Shown here: positions 54,877 to 63,449 of the stretch, piece after piece
Position numbering within the stretch: the stretch's first letter is position 1
Layout of the letters: the number at the start of each line of letters is the position of its first letter
Source of the DNA: FEB-7 sp963698265
Lineage (GTDB): Bacteria; Pseudomonadota; Gammaproteobacteria; Burkholderiales; Usitatibacteraceae
Reading direction: 5' to 3'
DNA length: 64,000 nucleotides
Assembly (NCBI GenBank): GCA_963698265.1
Contig: CAVOQC010000004.1
Coordinates: forward strand, 1,187,904 to 1,251,903
Notes under the pieces: model-generated
What the model was told of the DNA's origin: nothing
What the model saw: only the letters and a program-made list of their open reading frames with translations
The model's database searches: none
Made by a program: the position numbers and the translations under genes

Positions 54877-56169
54877 ATGCTCGATCAGGCCAACCGCACA
54901 TTCATCTGCAGCGTCGTGTTCATCGACCTCGTCGGCTATTCCAAGAAGCCGGTGGCCGAGCAGATTCGCCTGAAGACGAGCCTCACGAACAACCTTTCGG
55001 AAGCGATCAAGGACATCCCGGTCAACGACCGGATCATCCTCGACACCGGAGACGGGGCGGCGCTCTCCTTCCTCGGCGACCCCGAGGACGCGCTGTTCAC
55101 CACGCTGTCGCTTCGCGACGCCATGGTGCGCGACAACCAGACCGCCACCCAGGTCGAGCAGTCCGGCGACGATTCCGTGCGCATGGGCATCAACCTCGGG
55201 CCCGTGAAGCTGGTGAAGGACATCAACGGGCACCCCAACATCATCGGCGACGGCATCAACGTGGCGCAGCGCATCATGAGTTTCGCGCGCCCCGGCCAGA
55301 TCGTCGTGTCGCGCTCCTACTACGACGTGGTGTCCAACCTCGCGAGCGAGTACGCCAAGCTCTTCACCTACGAGGGATCGCGCACGGACAAGCACGTGCG
55401 CGAGCACGAGATCTACGTGGTCGGCCACCACGAGGGCGCGATGAAGAAGGCCCGCGACAGCATGAAGGACCGCGCCGCCACGACGACCACGAACGTGAAG
55501 CGAGCGCTTTCGGCGGCCTCGCCCCCCGGAACCTCAACGGTCACGCTCACCATTCCGTCGTTCGTCCAGGACAAGAAGAAGCTCACCATCGTGGCCGCGG
55601 TGCTGGCCGGCGTGGTCGCGGTGCTGGGATTCATGGTCGCCAACAAGAAAGGCGAGGCCGTCATCGCGCCCATCCCGGAACTGGCGGCCGCACCCGACAT
55701 CGTTCCCGCGAGCCCTCCGGCCGGCTTGGTTCCTCCCCCGCTCGAGGCCCCGAAAGCAGCACCCGACGGCACGAACGGCAAGGCCCCACAGCCTCAGGAT
55801 TCCGCCAAGCCGGAGACGGCCAGGCCCGAGGACGCCAAGCCCGACGCCACGAAGGCCGAACCCGCCAAGCCGGAGCCGGCAAAGCCCGCGGTCCATGCCA
55901 AGGCCGAACCCGTGAAGGCCGATGCGGCCAAGCCCTCCGCGCCGGCCGCGCCGGCCGTGCCGCCCGCGACGCTCGTCTTTTCGATCCAGCCCTGGGGCGA
56001 GGTGTTCCTGAACGGAAAACCGGGCGGCGTGAGCCCGCCGGTGAAGTCGCTCAAGCTCGCGCCCGGGAAATACAAGGTCGAAGTCCGCAACACCACCTTC
56101 GCGGCGCACATCGAAAACATCGAGGTGAAGTCGCGCGACGAAGTCACCATCCGCCACCGGTTCCAGTGA
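54877..56169 (+). CDS. class III cyclase-domain membrane protein with a C-terminal PEGA-like domain
   Basis: A 430-residue protein starting with a class III nucleotide cyclase domain (residues 8-190). Both metal-binding Asp are present, Asp17 in FIDLVGYS and Asp59 in TGDGAALSF, as are the transition-state Asn128 and Arg132 (GINVAQR). The two base-recognition positions are changed: the usual Lys three residues before GD is Leu55, and the usual Asp of the D-x-x-G motif is Asn121. A transmembrane helix follows at about 234-253, then a Lys/Pro/Ala/Glu-rich linker, then a PEGA-like beta domain (VFLNGKPGGVSPP) outside. The stop overlaps the next start. Product (cAMP, cGMP, other or none) is unknown. 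Confidence 0.82.
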   Translation: MLDQANRTFICSVVFIDLVGYSKKPVAEQIRLKTSLTNNLSEAIKDIPVNDRIILDTGDGAALSFLGDPEDALFTTLSLRDAMVRDNQTATQVEQSGDDSVRMGINLGPVKLVKDINGHPNIIGDGINVAQRIMSFARPGQIVVSRSYYDVVSNLASEYAKLFTYEGSRTDKHVREHEIYVVGHHEGAMKKARDSMKDRAATTTTNVKRALSAASPPGTSTVTLTIPSFVQDKKKLTIVAAVLAGVVAVLGFMVANKKGEAVIAPIPELAAAPDIVPASPPAGLVPPPLEAPKAAPDGTNGKAPQPQDSAKPETARPEDAKPDATKAEPAKPEPAKPAVHAKAEPVKADAAKPSAPAAPAVPPATLVFSIQPWGEVFLNGKPGGVSPPVKSLKLAPGKYKVEVRNTTFAAHIENIEVKSRDEVTIRHRFQ

Positions 56170-56981
56170 TGCGCCACCTCGCCGCCCTGCGCCGCCCGGG
56201 CGCGACCGCAATCGTCGCATTGCTGGCGGCCTGCGCGCAGATGCCGCCCGAAGCGCCCCGGCCCGTCGCGCCCCAGATCACGGTGGACACCCTTCGCGCG
56301 CGGGCCCGGGAGCAACTCCTGGCCGGGCTCAAGCTCTACGAGATAGGCGACTACGACGGGGCGCTTCGCAACCTCCAGGCCTCCCTCGACCACGGCCTCC
56401 TGGAAAAGAGCGACCAGGGCACGGCCCGCAAGCACCTGGCCTTCATCCACTGCGTGGCCGCCCGCGAGGCGCTGTGCGCCGCGGAGTTCCGCAGGGCATT
56501 CGAGATCGACCAGGGCTTCGCCCTCACCGTCGCCGAGGACGGACACCCCATCTGGGGCCCGGTGTACCGGACGGTGCGCGCCACACTCATCGCCGAGCGC
56601 GAGGCGGCCAGTGGCAGGCCGCAGGCCACGCTCGACAAGGCCGAGCGGAAGCTGGTCGACGGGCTCGTGAAGTACGAGGCGGGGGAGTTCGAGGAGTCGC
56701 TCACGACCCTCGAGGCCGCGCTCAAGGAAGGGCTCAAGGACAAGAAGGACCAGGTGCGCGCGCTCAAGCACATCGCGTTTTCCCATTGCCTCATGAACCG
56801 CTGGCCCGCCTGCCGCGCGGAGTTCCTGAAGATCTACGACATCGACCCGAACTTCGACCTGACGCCCGCCGAGTCCGGACACCCGATGTGGACGAGGACC
56901 TTCGCCGGCGCCAAGGCGCAGGCGAAGAAGGCCCTCGCCGAGAAGGCCTTCGCCGAAAAGGCCGGTAAGAAGACGCCATGA
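56169..56981 (+). CDS. TssQ-like lipoprotein with two tandem repeat units
   Basis: A 270-residue lipoprotein (lipobox LAAC, Cys22). It has two homologous units of about 90 residues. Each has the plan: helix with K.YE.GDY(F)..AL..L..AL..GL, then KH.AF.HC with a Cys-bearing segment, and the ending GHP(I/M)W. Unit 1 ends DGHPIWGPVYRT; unit 2 ends SGHPMWTRTFAG. This TPR-like pattern resembles the TssQ family of lipoproteins reported with type VI secretion genes, but no secretion genes are in the window. The C-terminus is a Lys/Ala-rich tail. It overlaps genes on both sides and is probably a periplasmic partner of the cyclase or kinase. Confidence 0.75.
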   Translation: MRHLAALRRPGATAIVALLAACAQMPPEAPRPVAPQITVDTLRARAREQLLAGLKLYEIGDYDGALRNLQASLDHGLLEKSDQGTARKHLAFIHCVAAREALCAAEFRRAFEIDQGFALTVAEDGHPIWGPVYRTVRATLIAEREAASGRPQATLDKAERKLVDGLVKYEAGEFEESLTTLEAALKEGLKDKKDQVRALKHIAFSHCLMNRWPACRAEFLKIYDIDPNFDLTPAESGHPMWTRTFAGAKAQAKKALAEKAFAEKAGKKTP

Positions 56982-58309
56982 ACCCCATTCTCGGCCGCTA
57001 CAAGATCGTCTCCGAGATCGGCCAGGGCGCCATGGGCACCGTGTACAAGGCCGTGGACCCGATCATCGATCGCACGGTGGCCATCAAGACCATCAACCTG
57101 AACCTCTCGCGGCAGGAGCTGGAGGAGTACGAGGCGCGCTTCCAGCAGGAGATCAAGGCCGCAGGGCGCCTGAACCACCCCAACATCGTCACCATCTACG
57201 ACGTGGGCAAGACCGACCAGGTCGCCTACATGGCGATGGAGTTCCTCGAGGGGCAGGAACTGAAGGACATCATCGCCTCGGGCAAGCTCCTGCCCACGGA
57301 ACAGGTGGTGGACATCATCGCGCAGGTAGCCGACGGGCTGTGGTTCGCGCACCAGCAGAACATCGTGCACCGCGACGTGAAGCCCTCGAACATCATGGTG
57401 CTCCACGGCGGGATCGCGAAGATCACCGACTTCGGGATCGCGCGGCTGCCCAACTCGGCGGTGAAGACGATGACGGGCCTGATCCTGGGCAGCCCGCGCT
57501 ACATGTCGCCCGAGCAGGTGATCGGGAAATCCCTGGACACGCGCACCGACACCTTCTCCCTGGGCGTCGTGCTCTACGAGGCGCTCACGGGCCTGGCACC
57601 CTTCGACGGCGACAACGTGAACGCCATCATGTACGCCACGGTCAACACCGCGCCGCCGCCGCCCTCCTCCCACAATCGCGGCGTGCCGGCGATGCTCGAC
57701 CTGATCGTCGCCAAGGCGATGGCCAAGACGGTCGACGACCGCTACCAGACGGTCAAGGAGTTCGGCGACGACCTGCGCGAGGTGCGCCGCCAGCTCGACT
57801 CGGCGCGCCCGTCCGTCGCCCTCAAGGCGCGCTCGGCACCGCCTCCCCAGCGACCGGCGGGCGAAGCGCAGGCTGCGGACGTCTCCACGATCCCGCTTCC
57901 CGTCGAGGGCAAGCTCGACAAGGCGGCCGTCCGCGAGGACGAATCGACCAAGCCGCTGGGCATCGCGAAGACCTTCGACTCCTTCGACGCCACCCTGCGG
58001 CTCGCGTCGATGACCAACCAGACGGGTGAGTTCGAGGAATACATCACCGCCACCCAGAAGATGCGCGCCTACCGCGGCCGCATCGAGCCGGGCAGCCCGC
58101 TCGCGCCCGCGGCCGAGCCCGTGCCCGAGAAAAAGGCCGAGGAACCCCGCGCGCGGCCCATCCCGCGCTTCGTGACGCCCCCGCCGGATTCCCACGAGGC
58201 CGGGCCGCAATTCCCGGAAAGCAGCAACACGAACACGCCCGCCCTCATCGCGATCGTGGTCCTCTCGATCGCCGCCGTGGGCCTGCTCGTCGCACTTCTC
58301 GTCAAGTAG
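56978..58309 (+). CDS. tail-anchored bacterial Ser/Thr protein kinase
   Basis: A 443-residue Hanks-type kinase. The kinase domain (residues 8-265) has the Gly loop IGQGAMGTVYKA, Lys37 in VAIK, catalytic Asp133 in HRDVKPSNIM and the metal-binding Asp151 in TDFGIAR. A long Pro/Ala-rich cytoplasmic linker follows, and a single transmembrane helix at 420-443 ends the protein with no extracellular part. It starts in the stop of the TssQ-like gene (ATGA). Kinases with this layout include PpkA-like regulators of type VI secretion. The substrate here is unknown. No phosphatase gene is adjacent. Confidence 0.92.
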   Translation: MNPILGRYKIVSEIGQGAMGTVYKAVDPIIDRTVAIKTINLNLSRQELEEYEARFQQEIKAAGRLNHPNIVTIYDVGKTDQVAYMAMEFLEGQELKDIIASGKLLPTEQVVDIIAQVADGLWFAHQQNIVHRDVKPSNIMVLHGGIAKITDFGIARLPNSAVKTMTGLILGSPRYMSPEQVIGKSLDTRTDTFSLGVVLYEALTGLAPFDGDNVNAIMYATVNTAPPPPSSHNRGVPAMLDLIVAKAMAKTVDDRYQTVKEFGDDLREVRRQLDSARPSVALKARSAPPPQRPAGEAQAADVSTIPLPVEGKLDKAAVREDESTKPLGIAKTFDSFDATLRLASMTNQTGEFEEYITATQKMRAYRGRIEPGSPLAPAAEPVPEKKAEEPRARPIPRFVTPPPDSHEAGPQFPESSNTNTPALIAIVVLSIAAVGLLVALLVK

Positions 58310-58339
58310 GACGTCGCGCGCCGCCCGGCCGCGCGCGAA

Positions 58340-59701
58340 TCACGCGCGGTAGTCGACGGCCTCGGAGAGGCGCTCGACCGCGACGACCTCTATCCCTTCG
58401 ATGCGGTGGCGGGGCTTGTTCGCCGCCGGGATGATCGCGTGGGTGAAGCCGAGCTTCGCGGCCTCGCGCAGCCGCTCCTGGCCGCGCTGGACGGGGCGCA
58501 CCTCGCCGGCGAGCCCCACCTCCCCGAAGACCACGTGCTTGGCCGGCAGCGCCCGGTTGCGAAGGCTCGAGACGATGGCGAGCGTCACGGCGAGGTCGGC
58601 CCCCGGCTCCGCGATCCGAACGCCTCCCACCGCGTTCACGAACACGTCCTGGTCGAAGAGCGCAATGCCCGCATGGCGGTGCAGGACGGCGAGCAGCATC
58701 GCGAGCCGGTTCTGCTCCAGGCCCACGGTGAGACGGCGCGGCTGCGCGCCGTGGCACTCGTCCACGAGCGCCTGCAACTCCACCAGCAGCGGCCGCGTGC
58801 CCTCCTGCGTGACCATCACGCAGGAGCCGGCAACGTCCGCACGGTGCTGCGAGAGAAAGAGCGCCGACGGATTGGTCACCTCGCGAAGCCCCTTCTCCGT
58901 CATCGCGAAGACGCCCATCTCGTTCACCGCGCCGAAGCGGTTCTTGAACGCGCGGATGAGCCGGAAGCTCGTGTGCGTGTCGCCCTCGAAGTAGAGCACG
59001 GTGTCCACCATGTGCTCGAGCACGCGCGGGCCCGCGAGCGCGCCGTCCTTGGTGACGTGGCCCACGAAGACGATCGCCGTGCCCGACTGCTTGGCCACGC
59101 GCGTCAACTGCGCCGCGCACTCGCGCACCTGCGCCACCGACCCGGGCGCCGAGGTGAGCGCGGCCGAATAGAGCGTCTGGATGGAGTCGATCACCGCCAC
59201 CCCGGGCTTCAGCTTCGCGATCGTGGCCTGGATCTTCTCCAGCTCGATCTCGGGCAACAGCCGGATCTTCGCGGCATTCACCTCCAGGCGCCGCGCGCGA
59301 AGCGCCACCTGCTGCGCACTTTCCTCGCCCGTCACGTAGAGCACCGGCACCTGCTCGGAGAGCCGCGCCGCCGCCTGGAGCAGCAGGGTCGATTTCCCGA
59401 TGCCCGGGTCGCCGCCGATGAGGACCACGCCCCCCTCGACCATCCCGCCGCCGAGCACACGGTCGAACTCGCCGATGAGCGTGGGCAGGCGCGGGAAGTC
59501 CTTCGCCTCGATCTCGCCCAGCGACACCACCTCGCCCGTGCCGCCCAGGCTCGCGAAGCGGTTGGCTCCCGGCACCTTGCCCACCTCCGCGGCGGTCTCC
59601 ACGAGCGTGTTCCACGCCTCGCAGTGCGGGCACTGGCCCTGCCACTTGGGCGCCTGCCCGCCGCACTCGGTGCACGAGAAGACGCTCTTCGCGCGTGCCA
59701 T
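58340..59701 (-). CDS. radA: DNA repair protein RadA
   Basis: RadA is a RecA-like helicase that extends heteroduplex in recombination. The 453-residue protein has the N-terminal zinc finger (CTECGGQAPKWQGQCPHC), Walker A GGDPGIGKSTLL, the KNRFG motif (AFKNRFGAVNE) and the C-terminal Lon-like domain. The ATG at 59701 overlaps the alr stop by one base (TGATG). Confidence 0.95.
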   Translation of the reverse strand: MARAKSVFSCTECGGQAPKWQGQCPHCEAWNTLVETAAEVGKVPGANRFASLGGTGEVVSLGEIEAKDFPRLPTLIGEFDRVLGGGMVEGGVVLIGGDPGIGKSTLLLQAAARLSEQVPVLYVTGEESAQQVALRARRLEVNAAKIRLLPEIELEKIQATIAKLKPGVAVIDSIQTLYSAALTSAPGSVAQVRECAAQLTRVAKQSGTAIVFVGHVTKDGALAGPRVLEHMVDTVLYFEGDTHTSFRLIRAFKNRFGAVNEMGVFAMTEKGLREVTNPSALFLSQHRADVAGSCVMVTQEGTRPLLVELQALVDECHGAQPRRLTVGLEQNRLAMLLAVLHRHAGIALFDQDVFVNAVGGVRIAEPGADLAVTLAIVSSLRNRALPAKHVVFGEVGLAGEVRPVQRGQERLREAAKLGFTHAIIPAANKPRHRIEGIEVVAVERLSEAVDYRA

Positions 59702-60771
59702 CAGGAGACTTCCACCACGGGAACACGCGGCGCGAGCGCGCACAGCAGCTCGTAGCCCACCGTGCCGGCAGCGTGCGCGACTTCGTCGACGGGCAGGCCC
59801 TCTCCCCACAGCACCACTTCCGATCCCACGCGCGCCTGCGGCACCGGCGTGAGGTCGACCGTGATCATGTCCATGGACACGCGCCCGGCGGTGACGACGC
59901 GCACCCCTTCGACGAGCACTGGCGTGCCATTGGGTGCGTGGCGCGGATAGCCGTCGGCGTAACCGCAGGCCACGACGCCGATGCGCATGGCACGCTGTGC
60001 ATGAAACGTGCCTCCATAGCCCACCGTCTCGCCCGGCCCGATCTCCTGCACGGCGATCAGCCGGGAGCGCAGCGTCATCACGGGCACGAGGCCGATATCC
60101 CGGGCGCTGCGATCCGGGAACGGCGTCGCGCCGTAGAGAGCGATGCCCTGGCGCACGGTGTCGGCGTGAGTCCGGGGGTGGGCGAGGATCGCCGCGGAAT
60201 TGGCGAGGCTTCGGGGCAGTTCCAGGTCGCGAGTGGACGCCTCGAAGCGGTTCATCGCCTCGTGCACGCCCTCGGGCCCGTCCGCGGTGGCGAAATGGGT
60301 CATGAGCGTGATCGACCGCGCGGCCCCCGTGGCCTGCAGCCGCGCGAGCGCGCGCTTTGCCTCCCCTGGCGCGAAGCCCAGGCGGTTCATGCCGGAGTTG
60401 ATCTTCAGGTAGGCGTCCACGGGCGCCGGCACGCGCACCGTCTCCAGCATGCGCAACTGCTCCTCGCCGTGGACCACCGTCGCCAGGCGCGAGCCGGAGA
60501 CGGTCGCGAGTTCGGCCGGGCCGAAGAAGCCCTCGAGCAGCAGGATCTCGCCCGCGAAGCCCGCGTCGCGCAGGCGCACTGCGCCATCGATCTCGAGGGT
60601 CGCGAATCCGTCGGCCTGCGGCAGGGCGCGCGCAACGCGGGCGAGTCCGTGTCCGTAGGCGTCGGCCTTCACGACCGCCAGCACGCGCGAGGAGGCGGCG
60701 TGGCGCCTGGCCACGGCGTAGTTCGCGCCGAGCGCGGCAAGTCGGATGTCGGCGCGAAGGGGACGGGTCAT
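59701..60771 (-). CDS. alr: alanine racemase
   Basis: Alr makes D-alanine for peptidoglycan using PLP. The 356-residue protein has the PLP Lys in VLAVVKADAYGHG, the KINSGMNRLGF segment and the second catalytic Tyr in ETVGYGGTFHAQ with the CGYADGYPRH loop. It ends with the stop overlapping radA and lies 31 bases after dnaB. dnaB-alr-radA is a usual order in betaproteobacteria. Confidence 0.95.
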   Translation of the reverse strand: MTRPLRADIRLAALGANYAVARRHAASSRVLAVVKADAYGHGLARVARALPQADGFATLEIDGAVRLRDAGFAGEILLLEGFFGPAELATVSGSRLATVVHGEEQLRMLETVRVPAPVDAYLKINSGMNRLGFAPGEAKRALARLQATGAARSITLMTHFATADGPEGVHEAMNRFEASTRDLELPRSLANSAAILAHPRTHADTVRQGIALYGATPFPDRSARDIGLVPVMTLRSRLIAVQEIGPGETVGYGGTFHAQRAMRIGVVACGYADGYPRHAPNGTPVLVEGVRVVTAGRVSMDMITVDLTPVPQARVGSEVVLWGEGLPVDEVAHAAGTVGYELLCALAPRVPVVEVS

Positions 60772-60802
60772 GGCGGGATCCGGAACCCGGGCGGCGCCGG
60801 AA

Positions 60803-62212
60803 TCAGTAGCCGGTGGGGCCGGCGTAGTTCTCGAAGCGCGTGTGGCGGCCAAGGAAGGTGAGCTTCACGGTGCCGATGGGTCCGTTTCGCTGCTTGCCGA
60901 TGATGATCTCGGCGATGCCCTTGTCGGGGGAATCGTCGTTGTAGACCTCGTCGCGGTAGATGAAGAGGATGAGGTCCGCGTCCTGCTCGATGGCGCCGGA
61001 TTCCCGCAGGTCCGACATCACGGGCCGCTTGTTGGGGCGCTGCTCCAGCCCGCGGTTCAGCTGCGAGAGCGCGATCACCGGGACCGAGAGCTCCTTCGAC
61101 ATCGCCTTCAACGAGCGCGAGATCTCGCTGATCTCGGTGGCGCGGTTCTCCACGCCGGATTCCGCCGCGCTCATGAGCTGCAGGTAGTCGACGACCACGA
61201 GGCCCAGCCCGCCGTATTCCCTCCACAAGCGCCGGGCCCTGGAGCGCAGTTCCAGGGGGTTCAGCGCCGCGGTCTCGTCGACGAGAATGGGCGCCTCGTT
61301 CAGCCTGCCGAGCGCGGTGCCGAGGCGATCCCAGTCGCCGGTGTCCAGCCGGCCGGTGCGCAGGCGCTGCGCGTCGACGCGCCCGACGCTGCCCAGCATG
61401 CGAAGGCCGAGCTGCGCGCCGCCCATTTCCATGGAGAAGACGAGGACCGGGAGCTTCAACTCGAGGCCCACGTGCTCGGCGATGTTCAACGCGAGCGCGG
61501 TCTTGCCCATGGAGGGCCGGCCGGCGACGATGATCAGCTCTCCCGGGTGCAGCCCCGATGTCATCTCGTCCAGGTCCACGAAACCCGTGGCGAGCCCCGT
61601 CACCGACGACGGGTTCTTGTAGAGCTCGTCGATGCGCTCCATCACCTCGCCCAGCAGGCTCGACATCTTGCGCAGGCCCTGCTGCGTGCGCCCGCCCGAC
61701 TCGCCGATCTCCAGGATCCGGGTCTCGGCCTCGTCCAGGAGTTGCCGGGCCTCTCGACCCTGGGGCGTGTAGGCGCTCTCCGCGATGGCCGTGCCCACTT
61801 CCGCGAGCTTCCGCATGATCGCGCGCTCGCGCACGATTTCCGCGTAGCGGCGGATGTTGGCGGCCGAAGGCGTGGCACTCGACAGGCCCTGCAGGTAGGC
61901 GAGCCCGCCCACGCCTTCCAGGTCGCCGTTCTGCTTGAGCGCCTCGGTCACGGTGAGGACGTCGGCCGGCTTGTTGTCCTCGATCAGCTTGACGATCGTG
62001 CGCCAGAGGATGCGGTGATCCGCCCGGTAGAAATCGCCCTCGCCGAGCGCATCGCCGATCCTGTCCCACGACTGGTTCGACAGGAGCAGCCCGCCGAGCA
62101 CGCTCTGCTCGGCCTCGACCGAATGGGGCGGGAGCTTGAGCGACTCGACCTGCGGGTCGCCGCCGGCGCGGGCGGTGGAGGAGAAGCGATCCTGGGAGGG
62201 AAGCGAAGCCAT
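60803..62212 (-). CDS. dnaB: replicative DNA helicase DnaB
   Basis: DnaB unwinds DNA at the replication fork. The 469-residue protein has the N-terminal primase-binding domain (PHSVEAEQSVLGGLLL), linker, and RecA-like domain with Walker A AGRPSMGKTALA, Walker B VVVDYLQLM and the QLNRGLEQRPNKRPVMSDL segment with its arginine finger region beyond. I prefer the ATG at 62212, which has AAGGTG upstream. A GTG at 62227 is an alternative that adds five residues. Two DnaA-box-like sites lie upstream. Confidence 0.95.
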   Translation of the reverse strand: MASLPSQDRFSSTARAGGDPQVESLKLPPHSVEAEQSVLGGLLLSNQSWDRIGDALGEGDFYRADHRILWRTIVKLIEDNKPADVLTVTEALKQNGDLEGVGGLAYLQGLSSATPSAANIRRYAEIVRERAIMRKLAEVGTAIAESAYTPQGREARQLLDEAETRILEIGESGGRTQQGLRKMSSLLGEVMERIDELYKNPSSVTGLATGFVDLDEMTSGLHPGELIIVAGRPSMGKTALALNIAEHVGLELKLPVLVFSMEMGGAQLGLRMLGSVGRVDAQRLRTGRLDTGDWDRLGTALGRLNEAPILVDETAALNPLELRSRARRLWREYGGLGLVVVDYLQLMSAAESGVENRATEISEISRSLKAMSKELSVPVIALSQLNRGLEQRPNKRPVMSDLRESGAIEQDADLILFIYRDEVYNDDSPDKGIAEIIIGKQRNGPIGTVKLTFLGRHTRFENYAGPTGY

Positions 62213-62257
62213 GGGGGATTGTGTCACCTTAACGAGTCAACGCTCAACGCACAAAGC

Positions 62258-62277
62258 TGTGGACAAGGTGTGGGTAA
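62258..62277 (-). promoter_or_regulatory. two DnaA-box-like nonamers upstream of dnaB
   Basis: On the minus strand TTACCCACA (62269-62277) and TTGTCCACA (62258-62266) each differ from the DnaA consensus TTATCCACA by one base. They are in the same orientation, 11 bases apart, about 46 bases before the dnaB start. A TTGACT near 62239 could be part of the promoter. Confidence 0.4.
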
Positions 62278-62328
62278 CTTCGCGTCCCGCCTGCGATCCG
62301 GAAGTACTAAGGGCGCACGGAAAAGCGA

Positions 62329-62352
62329 ACGGGCCGCCCGAGGGCGGCCCGT
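62329..62352 (-). terminator. terminator after rplI
   Basis: A perfect 11-base stem from ACGGGCCGCCC (62329-62339) and its complement (62342-62352) follows the rplI stop on the minus strand, with T4 shortly after (complement of A4 at 62321-62324). It ends the ribosomal protein operon before dnaB. Confidence 0.7.
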
Positions 62353-62381
62353 CGCGCACCAGGGCTCGCGCCCCGCCGGTC

Positions 62382-62831
62382 CTACTGGTCGCCCAGCACC
62401 GTGACGGTGATGCTCGCCGACACGTCCGAGTGCAGGTGGACCGTGAGCGGGAAGTCGCCCACGTGCTTGAGGGGCCCATCGGGCATGCGGATATCGCCCT
62501 TGGCCAACTCGATGCCCTGCGCCGCGAGCGCTTCCGCGATGTCGGCATTGGTGACCGAACCGAAGAGCCGGCCGTCCTCACCCGCCTTGCGCGAGACCTG
62601 GACCGCGAGCCCCTCGAGCTTTGCGGCGCGCGCCTCGGCAATCGCGAGCAGGTCGGCCGCCTTCTTCTCGAACTCCGCCCGGCGGCCCTCGAACTCCTTG
62701 AGATTCGCCTCGGTCGCGCGCTTGGCCTTGCCGTGCGGGATGAGGAAGTTGCGGGCGTAGCCGTCCTTCACCTTGACCACGTCGCCCAGGGCGCCGAGGT
62801 TCACCACCTTTTCCATCAGGATCAATTGCAT
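62382..62831 (-). CDS. rplI: 50S ribosomal protein L9
   Basis: The 149-residue L9 has the N-terminal RNA-binding domain (MQLILMEKVVNLGALGDVVKVKDGY-type start with GYARNFLIP), the long connecting helix and the C-terminal domain with GRLFGSVTNADIAEAL. It is the last gene of rpsF-priB-rpsR-rplI, 10 bases after rpsR. Confidence 0.97.
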   Translation of the reverse strand: MQLILMEKVVNLGALGDVVKVKDGYARNFLIPHGKAKRATEANLKEFEGRRAEFEKKAADLLAIAEARAAKLEGLAVQVSRKAGEDGRLFGSVTNADIAEALAAQGIELAKGDIRMPDGPLKHVGDFPLTVHLHSDVSASITVTVLGDQ

Positions 62832-62841
62832 GGCAGTCTCC

Positions 62842-63129
62842 TCAGTGCTTGTCGGTGTAGTGGATCAGCGCAAGAAAGCGCGCGCGCTTGATCGCCACGC
62901 CGAGCTGGCGCTGGTAGCGGGCCTTCGTCCCGGTGATGCGCGCCGGGATGATCTTGCCGTTCTCGTTGATGAAGTCCTTCAGGATCGCGATGTCCTTGTA
63001 GTCGACTTCCTTGATCTTTTCCGCGGTGAAGCGGCAAAACTTGCGACGGCGGAACAGCCCGCCGCCGCGCTGGGGTTTCTTGCCGTCCTTGGCGTTGCGG
63101 CCGCGGCCGCGGGGGGAAGGTCTGGGCAT
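62842..63129 (-). CDS. rpsR: 30S ribosomal protein S18
   Basis: The 95-residue S18 has RRRKFCRFTAEKIKEVDYKD and the C-terminal ARITGTKARYQRQLGVAIKRARF motif. The N-terminus is about 20 residues longer than in E. coli and very basic (PRPSPRGRGRNAKDGKKPQR). It follows priB by 4 bases. Confidence 0.97.
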   Translation of the reverse strand: MPRPSPRGRGRNAKDGKKPQRGGGLFRRRKFCRFTAEKIKEVDYKDIAILKDFINENGKIIPARITGTKARYQRQLGVAIKRARFLALIHYTDKH

Positions 63130-63133
63130 GGCA

Positions 63134-63439
63134 TTACCTCGTCTGGATCGTCTTGAATTCGTTGATGATGAGAACCGGGATGTCGCTCGAATGGCTGCGC
63201 TTGGTGAGGAAACCCTTCACCGAGACTTCCTGCCCCTTGGCGAGTGCGCCCAGTTGCGGGGCCAGGTCGCCGAAGGCGGAGGCATCGATCGTCAGTTCCG
63301 CCGCGCGCGAGTCACCCGCCTCGTCCTGCTCCGACAGGTGCTTCAGGCGCATGGCCACGCTTTCGATCCCCGCGGGCGTGCGCCTGAGCGGACCCACATC
63401 CAGGATCTCGGCGTCGAGCACGAACTGGTTTCGCTTCAC
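63134..63439 (-). CDS. priB: primosomal replication protein N (PriB)
   Basis: PriB is an OB-fold single-stranded DNA-binding protein used in replication restart. The 101-residue protein starts at the GTG of 63439, 10 bases after rpsF, and has the family's NQFVLDAEILDVGPLRRTPAG start and the VSVKGFLTKRSHSSD-VLIINEFKTI ending. Its place between rpsF and rpsR is diagnostic. Confidence 0.93.
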   Translation of the reverse strand: MKRNQFVLDAEILDVGPLRRTPAGIESVAMRLKHLSEQDEAGDSRAAELTIDASAFGDLAPQLGALAKGQEVSVKGFLTKRSHSSDIPVLIINEFKTIQTR

Positions 63440-63449
63440 CCGAGTCCGC

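Noticed and set aside
55680..55960. Tandem repeat gene in the Lys/Pro/Ala/Glu-rich part of the cyclase protein
   Set aside because: It is low-complexity linker without a regular unit, best read as a flexible tether between membrane and outer domain.
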